From Gammaproteobacteria bacterium (GTDB taxonomy: Bacteria; Pseudomonadota; Gammaproteobacteria; Steroidobacterales; Woeseiaceae): DNA of 64,000 bases. Positions 7,675 to 17,548 of this stretch are shown one piece after another (position 1 is the stretch's first letter; the number at the start of each line of letters is the position of its first letter). Location: NCBI GenBank assembly GCA_029865385.1, contig JAOUGX010000001.1, positions 47,352-111,351 on the forward strand, read 5' to 3'. A program made the translations under genes and the position numbers. The notes under the pieces are model-generated. The model was given only the letters and a program-made list of their open reading frames with translations, had not been told where the DNA came from and did no database searches.

Positions 7675-9294
7675 ATGGAAAAGAAAGCTGTTATCGAATC
7701 ACACGCACTTCCAGCCAGCCAGATCAGCCTGGGAGGTGTATTGCGCATTCCCGCCGTGCACCAGGTCCTGTTGCTGGTAGGTGTGGCTGCTGCCGTCGCC
7801 GCCGGTTTCGCGGTCGTGCTGTGGTCCCAGACCCCGGCTTACACGAAGTTGTACAGCGATCTCGACAACGCCAATGCAGCGCAAGTTGCCGAATCGCTGC
7901 GCGCGGCCGGCATCGACTTCAAACTCGACACCGAATCTGGCGTTGTACTGGTAGCTGAGTCGAGATTGCACGACGCGCGGCTCGAACTCGCATCGCAGGG
8001 GCTGCCGCAGGGTTCTGCCGGAATGGATATGATCCAGGAGCAGTCGAGTTTCGGCGTTTCGCAGTTCATGGAGGGCGCGCGCTATCAGCATGCGCTCGAG
8101 GCAGAGTTGGCCCGAACGATCTCGCACCTCGGCGCAGTCAGCGACGCGCGTGTGCATCTTGCGATGCCGAAACAATCCGCTTTCATGCGCGAGCAGAAAG
8201 GGGCCAGTGCATCCGTGCTGCTGCAGTTGTACCGCGGCCGCGAGCTGGAGCCCGATCAGGCCTCGTCCATCGTGCATCTGGTAGCGTCCAGCATTCCGAA
8301 TCTGACGGCGGGCAACGTGACGCTGATCGATCAGAACGGAAGACTGCTTTCCAGCGCCGGCGACCAGATGCCGGGCGCGCAGGCGTCCAACCAGTTTCGA
8401 CACGCGCGGCAACTCGAGGAAACCTACAGGCGCCGCATCGAGGAACTGTTGACGCCGCTCGTGGGTCCGGGGCGGGTCCGTGCCCAGGTGGTGGCCAATC
8501 TTGACTTCACGATCACGGAAGAAACTCGCGAGTCCTTCGATCCGGCACGAACCGCGATGATCAGCGAGCAGATCAGCCAGTCGGAGAATCGCGGTGCCAG
8601 CGCGCTGAGTGGAGGGGTTCCGGGTGCGCTGAGCAATCAACCCCCCGAAGCGACCGGTGACGCGGGCGCCGATTCGACGTTGGCGACCGCGGTCGGCGAG
8701 CCGGTGAACAAGACCAGCAGCAGCATGCGCAATTTCGAGGTCGACCGTACCGTCAGTCATGTGCGGCCGCAGCCGGGCACCATTCGCCGCCTGTCCGTTG
8801 CAGTCCTGGTCGATGATAGCCCCTCGGACGGTGCAGGAACCGAAACGCTGACAGAAAGCGATGTCGAGCGGTACACGACACTGATCAAGGAAGCCGTGGG
8901 ATTCGATGCGGCGCGTGGCGATACGGTCGTCGTCATGAACGCCGCGTTTCGTGATCTGCCGGAGCCTATCGCGATGGACGAACCGAAATTCTGGGAGAAG
9001 CCGGTCCTCCGCGACACCCTGAAGCAGGTGCTCGGAGCGGTATTGGTGCTGATTCTTGCTTTCGGTCTCGTGAGGCCAATGCTGCGCAGCCTCGTTGCCG
9101 GCGGTCCGGCGCTGACGGGTGAATACATCGCAGCCGGTGGCGGCATGCTCAGTCGCGGTGCTGCGGCGGGCGGCAACCTGTCCATACCGGCGCCGAATTA
9201 CGACGAAAAAGTCGCTGCGGCGAAAAACATGGCCGGTCATGACCCGGCGCGTGTCGCAGCAGTTGTGCGGAAGTGGGTGACCGTCGATGGCTGA
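7675..9294 (+). CDS. fliF: FliF flagellar MS-ring protein
   Basis: This 539-aa inner-membrane protein builds the MS ring. The first membrane segment is at about 25-48 (VLLLVGVAAAVAAGFAVVLW) and the second near 450-467 (VLGAVLVLILAFGLVRPML). Between them lie the ring-building YscJ/FliF domain (YSDLDNANAAQVAESLRAAGI; ESRLHDARLELASQGLP) and the periplasmic beta-collar region. The cytoplasmic tail, which binds FliG, follows. ATG 7675 is preceded by GAGGA at a rather long spacing of 12 bases. The gene overlaps fliG by eight bases. Confidence 0.96.
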   Translation: MEKKAVIESHALPASQISLGGVLRIPAVHQVLLLVGVAAAVAAGFAVVLWSQTPAYTKLYSDLDNANAAQVAESLRAAGIDFKLDTESGVVLVAESRLHDARLELASQGLPQGSAGMDMIQEQSSFGVSQFMEGARYQHALEAELARTISHLGAVSDARVHLAMPKQSAFMREQKGASASVLLQLYRGRELEPDQASSIVHLVASSIPNLTAGNVTLIDQNGRLLSSAGDQMPGAQASNQFRHARQLEETYRRRIEELLTPLVGPGRVRAQVVANLDFTITEETRESFDPARTAMISEQISQSENRGASALSGGVPGALSNQPPEATGDAGADSTLATAVGEPVNKTSSSMRNFEVDRTVSHVRPQPGTIRRLSVAVLVDDSPSDGAGTETLTESDVERYTTLIKEAVGFDAARGDTVVVMNAAFRDLPEPIAMDEPKFWEKPVLRDTLKQVLGAVLVLILAFGLVRPMLRSLVAGGPALTGEYIAAGGGMLSRGAAAGGNLSIPAPNYDEKVAAAKNMAGHDPARVAAVVRKWVTVDG

Positions 9295-10288
9295 AGCAAA
9301 TCTGTCGGGTACGCAGCGCGCCGCGCTGTTGCTGATGACGCTCGGCGAAGGCGAGGCCGCCGAAGTCCTGAAGTACATGGGCGCGAAAGACGTACAAAAG
9401 CTGGGTGCAGCGATGGCGACCCTGGCGAGTGTCACGAAAGACCAGGCCGGCCAGGTGCTCGACGTATTCATCACGGATCTGGAAGACCAGACGCCGTTCG
9501 GCATGGGCACCGAAGACTATGTGCGAAAGGTGCTGGGCAACGCTTTCGGCGCAGCAAAAGCCAATGCGTTCATCGACAGGATCATCACCGGCGACGACGC
9601 CAAGGGTCTCGATGCGCTGAAGTGGATGAGCTCGCGGGAAGTCGCCGATATTATCGAAGGCGAGCATCCGCAGATCGTCGCTATCATCATTGCTTATCTG
9701 GATAGCGATCAAGCCGCGCAGGTCATCGACCTCTTGCCCGAAGATCAGCGTTCCGATGTGATCATGCGGATCGCGCGACTGAGCGACGTGCAACAAAGCG
9801 CCCTCGCCGAGATCGAGAGCCTTATCGCAAACAAGTCGGCGAATACATCGCGAAGCGGAACGGAAAAAGTCGGTGGCAGCAAGGTCGCAGCTAACATCAT
9901 CAACTCCCTCGAGCCGTCGAAAGGCGATGCCATACTGGAGGAAATCAAGGCGAAGAATGAGGAGTTGTCGCTAAGCATCCAGGAAATGATGTTCGTCTTC
10001 GACACTTTGCTTAAAGTCGACGACCGTGGCATACAGGCATTGCTCCGGGAAATCTCCAACGACCTGCTAGTGGTCGCGCTCAAAGGCTGCGATCCGCAGA
10101 TTCGGGACAAGATATTGAATAACATGTCCAAACGCGCGGGCACATTGCTCCGCGAAGACATGGAAGCACGCGGTCCGATTCGCCTGAGCGAGGTCGAGGA
10201 TTCGCAGAAACAGATCCTGGAAGTCGCACGGCGACTCGCCGATTCCGGCGACATCAACCTGGGCCAGGGCGGCGAGAAGTATGTCTGA
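9287..10288 (+). CDS. fliG: FliG flagellar switch protein
   Basis: This 333-aa protein of normal length forms the upper part of the C ring and contacts the stator. N-terminal (about 1-100), middle (about 110-200, with EHPQIVAIIIAYLDSDQAAQVIDLLPE) and C-terminal torque domains (about 205-330) are all present. The charged torque helix reads VDDRGIQALLREISNDLLVVALKG. The start overlaps fliF and the end overlaps fliH, consistent with tight coupling. Confidence 0.97.
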   Translation: MAEANLSGTQRAALLLMTLGEGEAAEVLKYMGAKDVQKLGAAMATLASVTKDQAGQVLDVFITDLEDQTPFGMGTEDYVRKVLGNAFGAAKANAFIDRIITGDDAKGLDALKWMSSREVADIIEGEHPQIVAIIIAYLDSDQAAQVIDLLPEDQRSDVIMRIARLSDVQQSALAEIESLIANKSANTSRSGTEKVGGSKVAANIINSLEPSKGDAILEEIKAKNEELSLSIQEMMFVFDTLLKVDDRGIQALLREISNDLLVVALKGCDPQIRDKILNNMSKRAGTLLREDMEARGPIRLSEVEDSQKQILEVARRLADSGDINLGQGGEKYV

Positions 10289-10883
10289 CTCAAAGGCAAG
10301 CCAGGCGTCCGCGACCCGCAAGTGGGACGTACCGGCGATCGACGGTTCGTCCGGACAGGGATACCTGACCGCGAGTCGGCTCGAGGAATTGCAAAAGCAG
10401 GCCTGGGACGAAGCGTTTCAGCAGGGCCATGCCGAGGGTCTCAAGGCTGGCGAGGAGGAACTCGCACGGCGCGCCGCGCGTTACGACGAATTGCTAATGG
10501 CGCTGGCCAAACCCTTCGACCTGCTCGATGAATCGGTCGAAAAGCAGCTGGTCGAACTGTCTGTGACGATCGTCAAGCAACTGTTTCGCCGCGAAATCAA
10601 ACTGGATCCGAGTCACGTGATCGGCGTGGTTCGCGAAACGATTCGACTGCTGCCGATCGCCAGTCGCAATGTCCAGGTGCGCCTGCATCCCGAGGATGCC
10701 GCACTGGTGCAACAATCGCTGTCGCCGGCCGAGGGCGAACGTGCCTGGGTCATCGTCGAGGATCCTCTGATCAGTCGCGGCGGTTGCAAGGTGACCACCG
10801 AAAATTCCCGGATCGATGCACAGACCGAAACACGGCTTAACGCCGCCATCAACGCGATCCTGGGCGACGAGCGGCACGCATGA
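10281..10883 (+). CDS. fliH: FliH flagellar export ATPase regulator
   Basis: This 200-aa soluble protein has the FliH organisation: a variable N-terminus, a helical central part containing [16 protein letters not shown] spaced glycines, and a C-terminal domain (about 85-195) that binds FliI ([36 protein letters not shown]). It restrains and docks the ATPase FliI at the export gate. It overlaps fliG by eight bases and fliI by four. Confidence 0.93.
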   Translation: MSDSKASQASATRKWDVPAIDGSSGQGYLTASRLEELQKQAWDEAFQQGHAEGLKAGEEELARRAARYDELLMALAKPFDLLDESVEKQLVELSVTIVKQLFRREIKLDPSHVIGVVRETIRLLPIASRNVQVRLHPEDAALVQQSLSPAEGERAWVIVEDPLISRGGCKVTTENSRIDAQTETRLNAAINAILGDERHA

Positions 10884-12301
10884 CGGAAGACGCAGCAACT
10901 GCATTCGTCGGGCCCGATCCGAACCGCAATCTTGAGCGCTCGTTACGCCTTGGTGCTTATATCGATCGCGCGTACGACGATCCGCCCGTACCTGTAGTCG
11001 AAGGCATCCTGCGACGTTCCGTCGGACTCGCGATGGAAGCAGAAGGTGTTCACTCCGCTGTCGGAGGACGTTGTGACGTAATTGCCGAGGACGGGCGGCG
11101 AATCGAAACCGAAGTGGTCGGCTTTGCCGGAGAAAGACTGTACCTGATGCCTGCGGGAGATATGCGTGGCATCGTGCCGAACGCCAGAGTAATACCGGTC
11201 GCCGGCGTGCCGGACGTGCTGGTCGGCGACGATCTCCTTGGGCGAATCCTGGACGGTCGCGGCAAACCGCTCGACAAAGGCCAGGCGCTCGAAGGACGGC
11301 AACGCGTGCCGCTGTTCGGCCAGCCGATCAATCCTTTGCAGCGCCTGCCGATTCGCAAGACACTCGATGTAGGCATTCGTTCGATCAATGCCTTGCTGAG
11401 TATCGGGCGCGGGCAGCGCATGGGACTTTTCGCCGGCAGTGGTGTCGGCAAGAGCATGTTGCTCGGCATGATGACCCGCAATACGGACGCGGATGTCGTT
11501 GTCGTCGGACTGGTCGGAGAGCGTGGCCGTGAAGTCCGCGAATTCATTGAAACGTCGCTCGGCGAAGAAGGCATGAAGAAGGCTGTGGTCATAGCAACAC
11601 CGGCCGACGATACGCCACTGATGCGCATGCACGGCGCCTGGCTCTCCGCTGCAATTGCCGAGTATTTTCGCGACCGTGGCATGCACGTGCTTTTGTTGAT
11701 GGATTCGCTGACACGCTTTGCCCAGGCGCAGCGCGAAATTGCTCTGGCAATCGGCGAACCGCCGGCAACCAAGGGATATCCACCGTCGGTGTTCGCCAAA
11801 CTGCCGCAATTGGTGGAGCGTGCCGGTAACGGCAGCAGCGACAAAGGATCGGTGACCGCATTCTATACAGTGCTGGCCGAGGGCGACGACCCGAACGATC
11901 CGATCGTCGATGCAGCGCGCGCAATTCTGGATGGGCACATTACGTTGTCGCGGCAGCTCGCCGATGCGGGTATCTACCCGGCTATCGATATCGAATCTTC
12001 AGTCAGTCGTGCGATGTCGCAGATTACTACCAGGGAACACCAGGAGCTCATCTCGCGGTTTCGCCATCTGTATTCCGTTTACCAGGAGCACCGCGATCTG
12101 ATTTCGGTTGGTGCTTATCGCCGCGGCTCGGACCCACGCGTTGATGACGCGATTTCTCGCTGGCCCGCTGTTCTCGAATTCCTCAGACAGCAACAGGATG
12201 AACGCGTCGACTCCGCAACCAGCCTGCAGCAGTTACGCAAGTTGTTGAATACGTCGCTTGAAAAAACCGATGAGAAAGCCAAAGGCGAGGCGGCTTCATG
12301 A
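10880..12301 (+). CDS. fliI: FliI flagellum-specific export ATPase
   Basis: This 473-aa F1-beta-like ATPase energises the flagellar type III export apparatus from the cytoplasm. Walker A is [13 protein letters not shown] and Walker B is [14 protein letters not shown]; the signature [23 protein letters not shown] follows. An N-terminal beta-barrel region (about 60-100) and a helical C-terminal domain complete the usual architecture. It overlaps fliH and fliJ by four bases each. Confidence 0.97.
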   Translation: MTEDAATAFVGPDPNRNLERSLRLGAYIDRAYDDPPVPVVEGILRRSVGLAMEAEGVHSAVGGRCDVIAEDGRRIETEVVGFAGERLYLMPAGDMRGIVPNARVIPVAGVPDVLVGDDLLGRILDGRGKPLDKGQALEGRQRVPLFGQPINPLQRLPIRKTLDVGIRSINALLSIGRGQRMGLFAGSGVGKSMLLGMMTRNTDADVVVVGLVGERGREVREFIETSLGEEGMKKAVVIATPADDTPLMRMHGAWLSAAIAEYFRDRGMHVLLLMDSLTRFAQAQREIALAIGEPPATKGYPPSVFAKLPQLVERAGNGSSDKGSVTAFYTVLAEGDDPNDPIVDAARAILDGHITLSRQLADAGIYPAIDIESSVSRAMSQITTREHQELISRFRHLYSVYQEHRDLISVGAYRRGSDPRVDDAISRWPAVLEFLRQQQDERVDSATSLQQLRKLLNTSLEKTDEKAKGEAAS

Positions 12302-12741
12302 TCAAGCGTTCCGATCGGATACAAAAGGTCGTCTCGATCGCGGACTCGGAAGAGCGTCGCGAATGCATGGAACTCGGCAAGGCGCAGCGGGCGCTGGAGG
12401 ACGAAATCAGCCGACTCGAGGAGCTGAACGAATACCGGCGTGGTTACGCGGAACGAACGCTGCCGGGTGCATCGGTCAGCGCCCTGCGTTGGCAGGACTA
12501 CCAGCATTTCCTCAATCGCCTGGATAACGCGGTAAATGCGCAGAAGCAACTGATCGTCAACAGCGAGCAAAACATCGATGCGCATCGACGCCGCTGGCTG
12601 GTGAAGCGGCAGCGTCTCGATTCCCTCGAGCGCGTAATTGAACGCTATCGCAAGGCGGAAAGCGCTCATGGCGAGCGCCTTTTGCAAAAAGCGCTGGACG
12701 ATCTGCCGAAAGGTGGAGCGCTGTACGACGACGAACTCTGA
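12298..12741 (+). CDS. fliJ: FliJ flagellar export chaperone
   Basis: This 147-aa protein is almost entirely charged helix, forming the antiparallel coiled coil typical of FliJ, the central stalk that couples the FliI ring to FlhA. Heptad-like stretches run from [18 protein letters not shown] through [19 protein letters not shown]. Sequence conservation in this family is low, so length, helix content and the position directly after fliI carry the call. Confidence 0.88.
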   Translation: MIKRSDRIQKVVSIADSEERRECMELGKAQRALEDEISRLEELNEYRRGYAERTLPGASVSALRWQDYQHFLNRLDNAVNAQKQLIVNSEQNIDAHRRRWLVKRQRLDSLERVIERYRKAESAHGERLLQKALDDLPKGGALYDDEL

Positions 12742-12758
12742 AAACATTATCTGGCCGC

Positions 12759-12774
12759 TGGCATGGATCTTGCT
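12759..12774 (+). promoter_or_regulatory. Sigma-54 (-24/-12) promoter of fliK
   Basis: TGGCATGGATCTTGCT fits the -24/-12 consensus with exact spacing. It lies in the 91-base gap between fliJ and fliK, about 60 bases before the fliK start, so fliK is transcribed separately from the fliE-fliJ unit. FleQ or FleR is the expected activator; no enhancer motif was identified. Confidence 0.88.
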
Positions 12775-12832
12775 CTTCCAGTACAGGGACTAACTCAATT
12801 TCGCGCTCACTCTATATAAGGAACAGTTCTAC

Positions 12833-14188
12833 ATGCTGCTGTCGATCAATCTGCTAAACGCCGATCTGTCTACGTTCCACGGCGAACTCGTGTCGGCACC
12901 GGCGCTGCCGGTGGAATCCGCTCGCCCGGTCGGCGGATTCGCCGAATTATTGGGACACAGGGTGACGTCCACAGAATTGCAGCCGTCCGGTGATTCCGGC
13001 ATTTCGTTGCTCGCAACGGGCGGACAGGCATTGCCGGACGACGGCAACCACTTGCCGCAGGCAGAGCTGCCGGAGCCGGATTGGGCATTACAGCTTTCTG
13101 TCGACAATCAGGGCGTAACGTCGCCAGCCATGTTGCCGGCATCGATAGCGCCGACGATATTGCCGGCCTCTGCTCAAGTGGCGGCCAGCGCCGAAAACGA
13201 GGCTGCCGATCCTGTACCGTTTCTGCCGGGTTCGACTGACAAAGCTCGTCAACTGCTGTTCAAGGGCTCGCTTCCGGCAGCGGTTGCCGCGACCCCTCCC
13301 GCAACCGTTACAGCCGCGCCACCGGCCAGTGATCTGATCAACCCGGTGGCGAATCGGGATCTGATCGACGCCAATCGCCAGAAACTGACGCTGTCCGGCA
13401 CAACGTTTCGCGCAGTCGATATCGACAGCCAGTCGCTTGCCCCGCCGTCACCCGATGCTGACGCCGAACTTGCTTTGTCCCGGTTGGCGGCCGGCACCGA
13501 TCGCGTGCACCGCCAGTACGGAAATCGTGGTGAAGCCGTGAAAGCAGTGATCGAGTTGCCAAGAGCCGGCCCCGGCGCGCCGGCTGACTCCGTACTGACG
13601 GCTGCAGTGTCTTCGCAGGCCGTTGAGCCGCAAGGCCGGAGATCTTCCGGACCGATTCCGGCGGCGACGCCCGGCATGGAGGCATTGGCCAATCTTCATC
13701 CGCCCAGGTCGTCGCAGCCAGCGACGGCCACATTGGCAGCGAGCTCCAGCGTACCGAGAATCGATCTCCCCGTGCAGGACCCGGCTTGGGGAGATGCACT
13801 CAATGAGCGCGTCACGATCATGGCGGGTAAGGACGTTCGCAGTGCCGAGATCCGATTGAGTCCCGCCGAGCTTGGTCCGATTCGAATCCAGCTGACCGTC
13901 GACGAACGCGGTACCAACGTGAATTTCGCTGCCCACCATGCACTGACTCGCGAAGCAATCGAGCAGGCATTGCCGCGACTTCGCGAGCTGTTCGCCGATC
14001 AGGGACTTTCACTGGGGCAGGCCAACGTTTCGGAGCAGGGCGTAAAGCAGGGTCGCGAAGGATTCGCCGACGAAGGAAGCGGCCGGCAATCAGTCGATGC
14101 GGACGCCGTGGCGGTAGAAGCGAGTCAATCGGCAAGCCGGGAAACGAGCGCCAGGACTCCTTCCGGACTCGTCGACACCTTCGCCTGA
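12833..14188 (+). CDS. fliK: FliK hook-length control protein
   Basis: This 451-aa protein has a long low-complexity Ala/Pro/Ser-rich N-terminal ruler region (about 1-310) and a folded C-terminal Flg_hook domain (about 320-400: LSPAELGPIRIQLTVDERGTNVNFAAHHALTREAIEQALPRLRELF). FliK is exported, measures hook length and switches FlhB specificity. An AAGGA site lies 12 bases before ATG 12833. It begins a new transcription unit after its own sigma-54 promoter. The FliK N-terminus is normally poorly conserved. Confidence 0.92.
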   Translation: MLLSINLLNADLSTFHGELVSAPALPVESARPVGGFAELLGHRVTSTELQPSGDSGISLLATGGQALPDDGNHLPQAELPEPDWALQLSVDNQGVTSPAMLPASIAPTILPASAQVAASAENEAADPVPFLPGSTDKARQLLFKGSLPAAVAATPPATVTAAPPASDLINPVANRDLIDANRQKLTLSGTTFRAVDIDSQSLAPPSPDADAELALSRLAAGTDRVHRQYGNRGEAVKAVIELPRAGPGAPADSVLTAAVSSQAVEPQGRRSSGPIPAATPGMEALANLHPPRSSQPATATLAASSSVPRIDLPVQDPAWGDALNERVTIMAGKDVRSAEIRLSPAELGPIRIQLTVDERGTNVNFAAHHALTREAIEQALPRLRELFADQGLSLGQANVSEQGVKQGREGFADEGSGRQSVDADAVAVEASQSASRETSARTPSGLVDTFA

Positions 14189-14379
14189 AGCAAGGTACGC
14201 GCCGTACGGACGCGCCGGCCGTCCGGCCTCGAGATACGTTCTTACCCTGCCGGAAAATTGACGCCGGCTTCCGTAGCACAGGTCCGTAGCGTCCCGGCGC
14301 CGGATTTCTGACGCCGGTCGACGACGGTAATCTATCCTAACTTATTAATAAATAAAATAAAAATGTTCTCAATAGATTG

Positions 14380-14395
14380 TGGCATGCCGATTGCA
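14380..14395 (+). promoter_or_regulatory. Sigma-54 (-24/-12) promoter of the fliL-flhBA unit
   Basis: TGGCATGCCGATTGCA matches the sigma-54 consensus with correct spacing and follows an A/T-rich tract (14341-14375). It lies 31 bases before the fliL start. The 238-base gap from fliK also holds GC-rich inverted motifs (for example CGGACG at 14207 with CGTCCG at 14220), which may close the fliK transcript. Confidence 0.9.
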
Positions 14396-14426
14396 TATTC
14401 AATGTCAGTACACATTGGAGCAGGTC

Positions 14427-14933
14427 ATGGCTGAAGAAGATATCGAGTCGGAAGCAGTAGTCGAGGAGGCCAAAGGCGGCCCCGGCAAGAAGCTGTTATT
14501 CGGTGGCATGGCATTGCTGTTGCTGGTCGCCGGTGGCCTGGCCTTCATGTTCCTGTCGCCTGGCGCCCCGGACGAGGCGGCGGGCGATCAGCCGCTCGCG
14601 GCAGCCAGCAAACCAGCTCTTTACACCAGTTTGCACCCGCCGTTGGTGGTCAACTTTGACGATATGAACGGTGCGACGCACTTCATGCAAATCACCATGG
14701 AAGTGATGGCACGCGACCAGAACGTCATCAATGCAGTTCGCGAGCACACACCGGTCATTCGCAACAACCTGATCCTGCTGTACGGCAACTCGGTTTACGA
14801 AAAAGTGACCACTCGCGCAGGGAAGGAACAGATGCTTGCCGACGGCCTTGCCGAGATTCAGAGCATCATGAAAGAGCGTATTGGCGAGAATGGCGTCGAA
14901 GCGGTCTATTTCACCAGCCTGATCATCCAGTGA
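14427..14933 (+). CDS. fliL: FliL stator-associated basal body protein
   Basis: This 168-aa single-pass inner-membrane protein stabilises and regulates stators. The membrane helix is at about 25-46 (LLFGGMALLLLVAGGLAFMFL) and the conserved periplasmic FliL domain follows (LHPPLVVNFDDMNGATHFMQITMEVMARD). The ATG at 14427 is chosen over an in-frame ATG at 14379, because the latter lies inside the sigma-54 promoter; TTGGAGCAGG immediately precedes 14427. It opens the fliLMNOPQR-flhBA unit. Confidence 0.93.
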   Translation: MAEEDIESEAVVEEAKGGPGKKLLFGGMALLLLVAGGLAFMFLSPGAPDEAAGDQPLAAASKPALYTSLHPPLVVNFDDMNGATHFMQITMEVMARDQNVINAVREHTPVIRNNLILLYGNSVYEKVTTRAGKEQMLADGLAEIQSIMKERIGENGVEAVYFTSLIIQ

Positions 14934-14945
14934 CGGATACCCGCC

Positions 14946-15932
14946 ATGACTGAAAAAGTCCTAACCGACGATGAAAAGAACGCGCTTCTGCAAGGCGTGT
15001 CTTCAGGCGCGATCGAAGTGCAGTCATCCGGCGGCCCAAAGTACGCGGATGTCAAACGGTTCGCCGTGCCGCGGCGCTCGCAACTGCGCACGAACAGTTT
15101 TCCCAGGCTGCAGACCGTGAATCAGCACCTCGCCGAGCGGCTGGCCAGACACACCGCCGCCAATCTGCATTGTGAAGTGAAAATCACTGCGTCCGATATC
15201 GCTCTGAGACCTTTCAGCGAATGCTGTGCTGCGTCGGGCTCGCTGCCTGCTGTCACTATGTTCCGTGCCGAGCCACTCGACGGCCAGGGGCTGATCATTG
15301 CCGACATGAATTCGATCGCCCAGCTGGTGGAAGGATTTTTCGGCGGTTATAGCAACGAACCGGCATCCAGGCCGGGCGTGTCATTAACGGCGGGCGAGCT
15401 GTCTGTTTGCCGCCTGTTCTCGAATGCGATCCTGTCCATGGTGCAGGAAGTATTCGAACCGATTATCGAACTCGCTCCCGAAGTCGTGTCACTCGAGGTC
15501 GGGATCGAACTGGTAACTGACATCGGCGAAACCGATCCGGTTATCGCAAGCAATTTCGACATCGACTTCGACGGTGGAAAAGGAAGCTTCAGCATTGTGT
15601 GGCCCGTTTCGATGGTGTCGGCACTGGTGCCGGTTTTCGACGGGCAGAAACGCGATCGCGACGCAGCGGAAGACGCTCGCTGGAACCGCGCTATCCGATC
15701 GCGATTGCCGGAAGCGATCATCAGCCTGAGCGGCACAGTTGGGCACGCGCGCCTGCCGCTCGGCAACCTGGCCAAACTGAAGCCTGGCGATGTAATCGAC
15801 ATCGACAGCCCGCGTTTGGCCACTATTTATGCGAGAGATGTGGCGGTCATGCACGGCCAGTTCGGCGTCCACGCAGGCAGAAACGCAATCGAAGCCGGCA
15901 GCTGGATCGAGGCCGGCGCGACGCACAGGTAA
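14946..15932 (+). CDS. fliM: FliM flagellar switch protein
   Basis: This 328-aa protein forms the body of the C ring. The middle domain (about 40-230) includes ELSVCRLFSNAILSMVQEVFEPI, and a C-terminal SpoA domain (about 245-320) contains LPLGNLAKLKPGDVIDI. The N-terminal tail (VLTDDEKNALLQGV) is the usual CheY~P docking site in FliM, here diverged from the common LSQDEIDALL form. A 12-base gap follows fliL. Confidence 0.95.
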   Translation: MTEKVLTDDEKNALLQGVSSGAIEVQSSGGPKYADVKRFAVPRRSQLRTNSFPRLQTVNQHLAERLARHTAANLHCEVKITASDIALRPFSECCAASGSLPAVTMFRAEPLDGQGLIIADMNSIAQLVEGFFGGYSNEPASRPGVSLTAGELSVCRLFSNAILSMVQEVFEPIIELAPEVVSLEVGIELVTDIGETDPVIASNFDIDFDGGKGSFSIVWPVSMVSALVPVFDGQKRDRDAAEDARWNRAIRSRLPEAIISLSGTVGHARLPLGNLAKLKPGDVIDIDSPRLATIYARDVAVMHGQFGVHAGRNAIEAGSWIEAGATHR

Positions 15933-15960
15933 GAAATTTCTAATCAAAGGAATTCGGACA

Positions 15961-16344
15961 ATGGCAAGCGACACACCCAATACTGAAGCCGGTGCACAGA
16001 AACCGGGAGCGGCAAGAACGGCAGGAAACTATTCGCCGGACGAACTGAAAGCCGGCAAAGGCGTCGCGCCCGGAAAGAGTGCGGACGTCAACCTGGATCT
16101 GGTCCTCGAAGTGCCGGTCAATGTCAGCCTGCGCGTCGGCTCGACCGACATAACGATTCGCGACCTGGTGAAGCTGGTGGAAGGCTCGGTTATCGCGCTC
16201 GACCAGGATGCCGGCGAACCAATGGATGTGCTGGTCAATGGAACGCTGATCGCCCACGGCGAGATCGTTGTGGTCGACGATAAATTCGGTGTGCGCCTCA
16301 CTGACGTCGTCAGTCCGTCGGAACGAATCGAGAAAATCAACTGA
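15961..16344 (+). CDS. fliN: FliN flagellar switch protein
   Basis: This 127-aa protein has a SpoA domain over the C-terminal 75 residues (VLEVPVNVSLRVGSTDITIRDLVKLVEGSVIALDQDAGEPMDVLVNGTLIAHGEIVVVDDKFGVRLTDV, read in segments). It forms the lower ring of the C ring with FliM. ATG 15961 has AAAGGA 15 bases before it; an earlier in-frame ATG would overlap fliM by about 100 bases and is rejected. The N-terminal 45 residues are a polar linker. Confidence 0.95.
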   Translation: MASDTPNTEAGAQKPGAARTAGNYSPDELKAGKGVAPGKSADVNLDLVLEVPVNVSLRVGSTDITIRDLVKLVEGSVIALDQDAGEPMDVLVNGTLIAHGEIVVVDDKFGVRLTDVVSPSERIEKIN

Positions 16345-16346
16345 GT

Positions 16347-16805
16347 ATGAAAACCGGCATCGCAAAGTTCAGCTTATTCTGCAAAGCCAGTCTGGGCGGC
16401 ACCTTGGCCGGATTGACGTTCCTGCCTGCGGAGCTTTTTGCAGCCGAAGAACAATCGATGTCGCTGAAACCACCTGTGGGTGCGGTGGAAATCCTGAGTC
16501 TCGGAACCAGCCTGATCCTCGTCGTCGGCGCAATCCTGCTGGTCGGGTGGCTATACGCCCGAGCCCAGGGATTCCGCGGCAGCAGCGGCAATGCGATCAG
16601 TGTCGTTGCATCGCGTTCGCTGGGTGCGAAAGAAAGAATTCTCGTGGTCGACGTCGGTGGAACTCAACTGGTGCTCGGTATGACGGCAAGCAACATCCAG
16701 GCACTGCATGTCCTTGAAAATCGTATCGCAGGCCAATCGCAAACCGTCGAAGGCAGCAGCTTTGCCGAGCGCTTCCGTTCGGTACTGCGGGGATCCGGCA
16801 AATGA
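16347..16805 (+). CDS. fliO: FliO export-gate assembly protein
   Basis: This 152-aa protein assists assembly of the FliP-FliR export gate. A hydrophobic N-terminus (about 8-32, ending in FAAEE) could be a cleaved signal or a first helix. A membrane helix lies at about 51-71 (LGTSLILVVGAILLVGWLYA), followed by the cytoplasmic FliO domain (VVASRSLGAKERILVVDVGGTQLVLGMT). It starts two bases after fliN and overlaps fliP by four. Confidence 0.9.
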   Translation: MKTGIAKFSLFCKASLGGTLAGLTFLPAELFAAEEQSMSLKPPVGAVEILSLGTSLILVVGAILLVGWLYARAQGFRGSSGNAISVVASRSLGAKERILVVDVGGTQLVLGMTASNIQALHVLENRIAGQSQTVEGSSFAERFRSVLRGSGK

Positions 16806-17539
16806 AGCGGGCATTGTCGATGATCTTACTACTGGCTTTGCCGTTGCTCGGTGCCGCTCAATCGGAGCCATCGGTCCTGGGGGTTGCGACGCAAGCGGCG
16901 GGCGGACAATCGTTTTCGCTGAGTATCCAGATCCTGGTAATGATGACGCTGCTGACGCTGTTGCCTGCAGCGATACTGTCTACCAGTGCCTTTGTCCGGA
17001 TCATCATCGTGCTGTCGATTCTAAGGCAGGCGCTGGGTACTGCGCAGACACCGCCTAACCAGGTGTTGCTGGGTGTCGCACTGTTTCTTACGTTCTTCAT
17101 CATGTCGCCGGTCCTGAGCAGCATTTACGACGATGCCGCCAAACCGTACATGGACGGAAACATCTCTGCGGAACAGGCATTCGAGCAGGGCATCGAACCG
17201 CTGAAGCGCTTCATGCTCGATCAGACTCGTGAAAGCGACCTGGCACTTTTCGCAGGAATTGCGCAACGCACGGATATAGAGACGCCGGAACAGGCGCCGA
17301 TATCGATCATCATCCCGGGATTCATGGTCAGCGAACTCAAAACGGCGTTTCAGATCGGCTTCCTGGTATTTATTCCGTTTCTCGTGATCGATCTGGTCGT
17401 ATCCAGCGTATTGATGTCGATGGGCATGATGATGCTGTCGCCCATGCTCATATCGCTGCCATTCAAGATCATGCTTTTCGTGCTGGTGGATGGCTGGGCG
17501 CTGGTGCTCGGCACGCTGGCTTCCAGTTTTTATCTTTAG
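16802..17539 (+). CDS. fliP: FliP flagellar export-gate protein
   Basis: This 245-aa polytopic protein has a cleavable signal peptide (MKRALSMILLLALPLLGAAQ) as expected for FliP. Membrane segments at about 42-70, 85-105, 185-210 and 215-240 frame a periplasmic loop. Family motifs are present: TSAFVRIIIVLSILRQALGTAQTPPNQVL, SELKTAFQIGFLVFIPFLVIDLVV and SSVLMSMGMMMLSPMLISLPFKI (read as short segments). It forms the export gate with FliQ and FliR. Confidence 0.97.
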   Translation: MKRALSMILLLALPLLGAAQSEPSVLGVATQAAGGQSFSLSIQILVMMTLLTLLPAAILSTSAFVRIIIVLSILRQALGTAQTPPNQVLLGVALFLTFFIMSPVLSSIYDDAAKPYMDGNISAEQAFEQGIEPLKRFMLDQTRESDLALFAGIAQRTDIETPEQAPISIIIPGFMVSELKTAFQIGFLVFIPFLVIDLVVSSVLMSMGMMMLSPMLISLPFKIMLFVLVDGWALVLGTLASSFYL

Positions 17540-17548
17540 GACGGCTGT

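Noticed and set aside
7699..9510. Open frame of about 603 codons on the minus strand opposite fliF
   Set aside because: It lies wholly antisense to fliF and fliG with no recognisable protein features.
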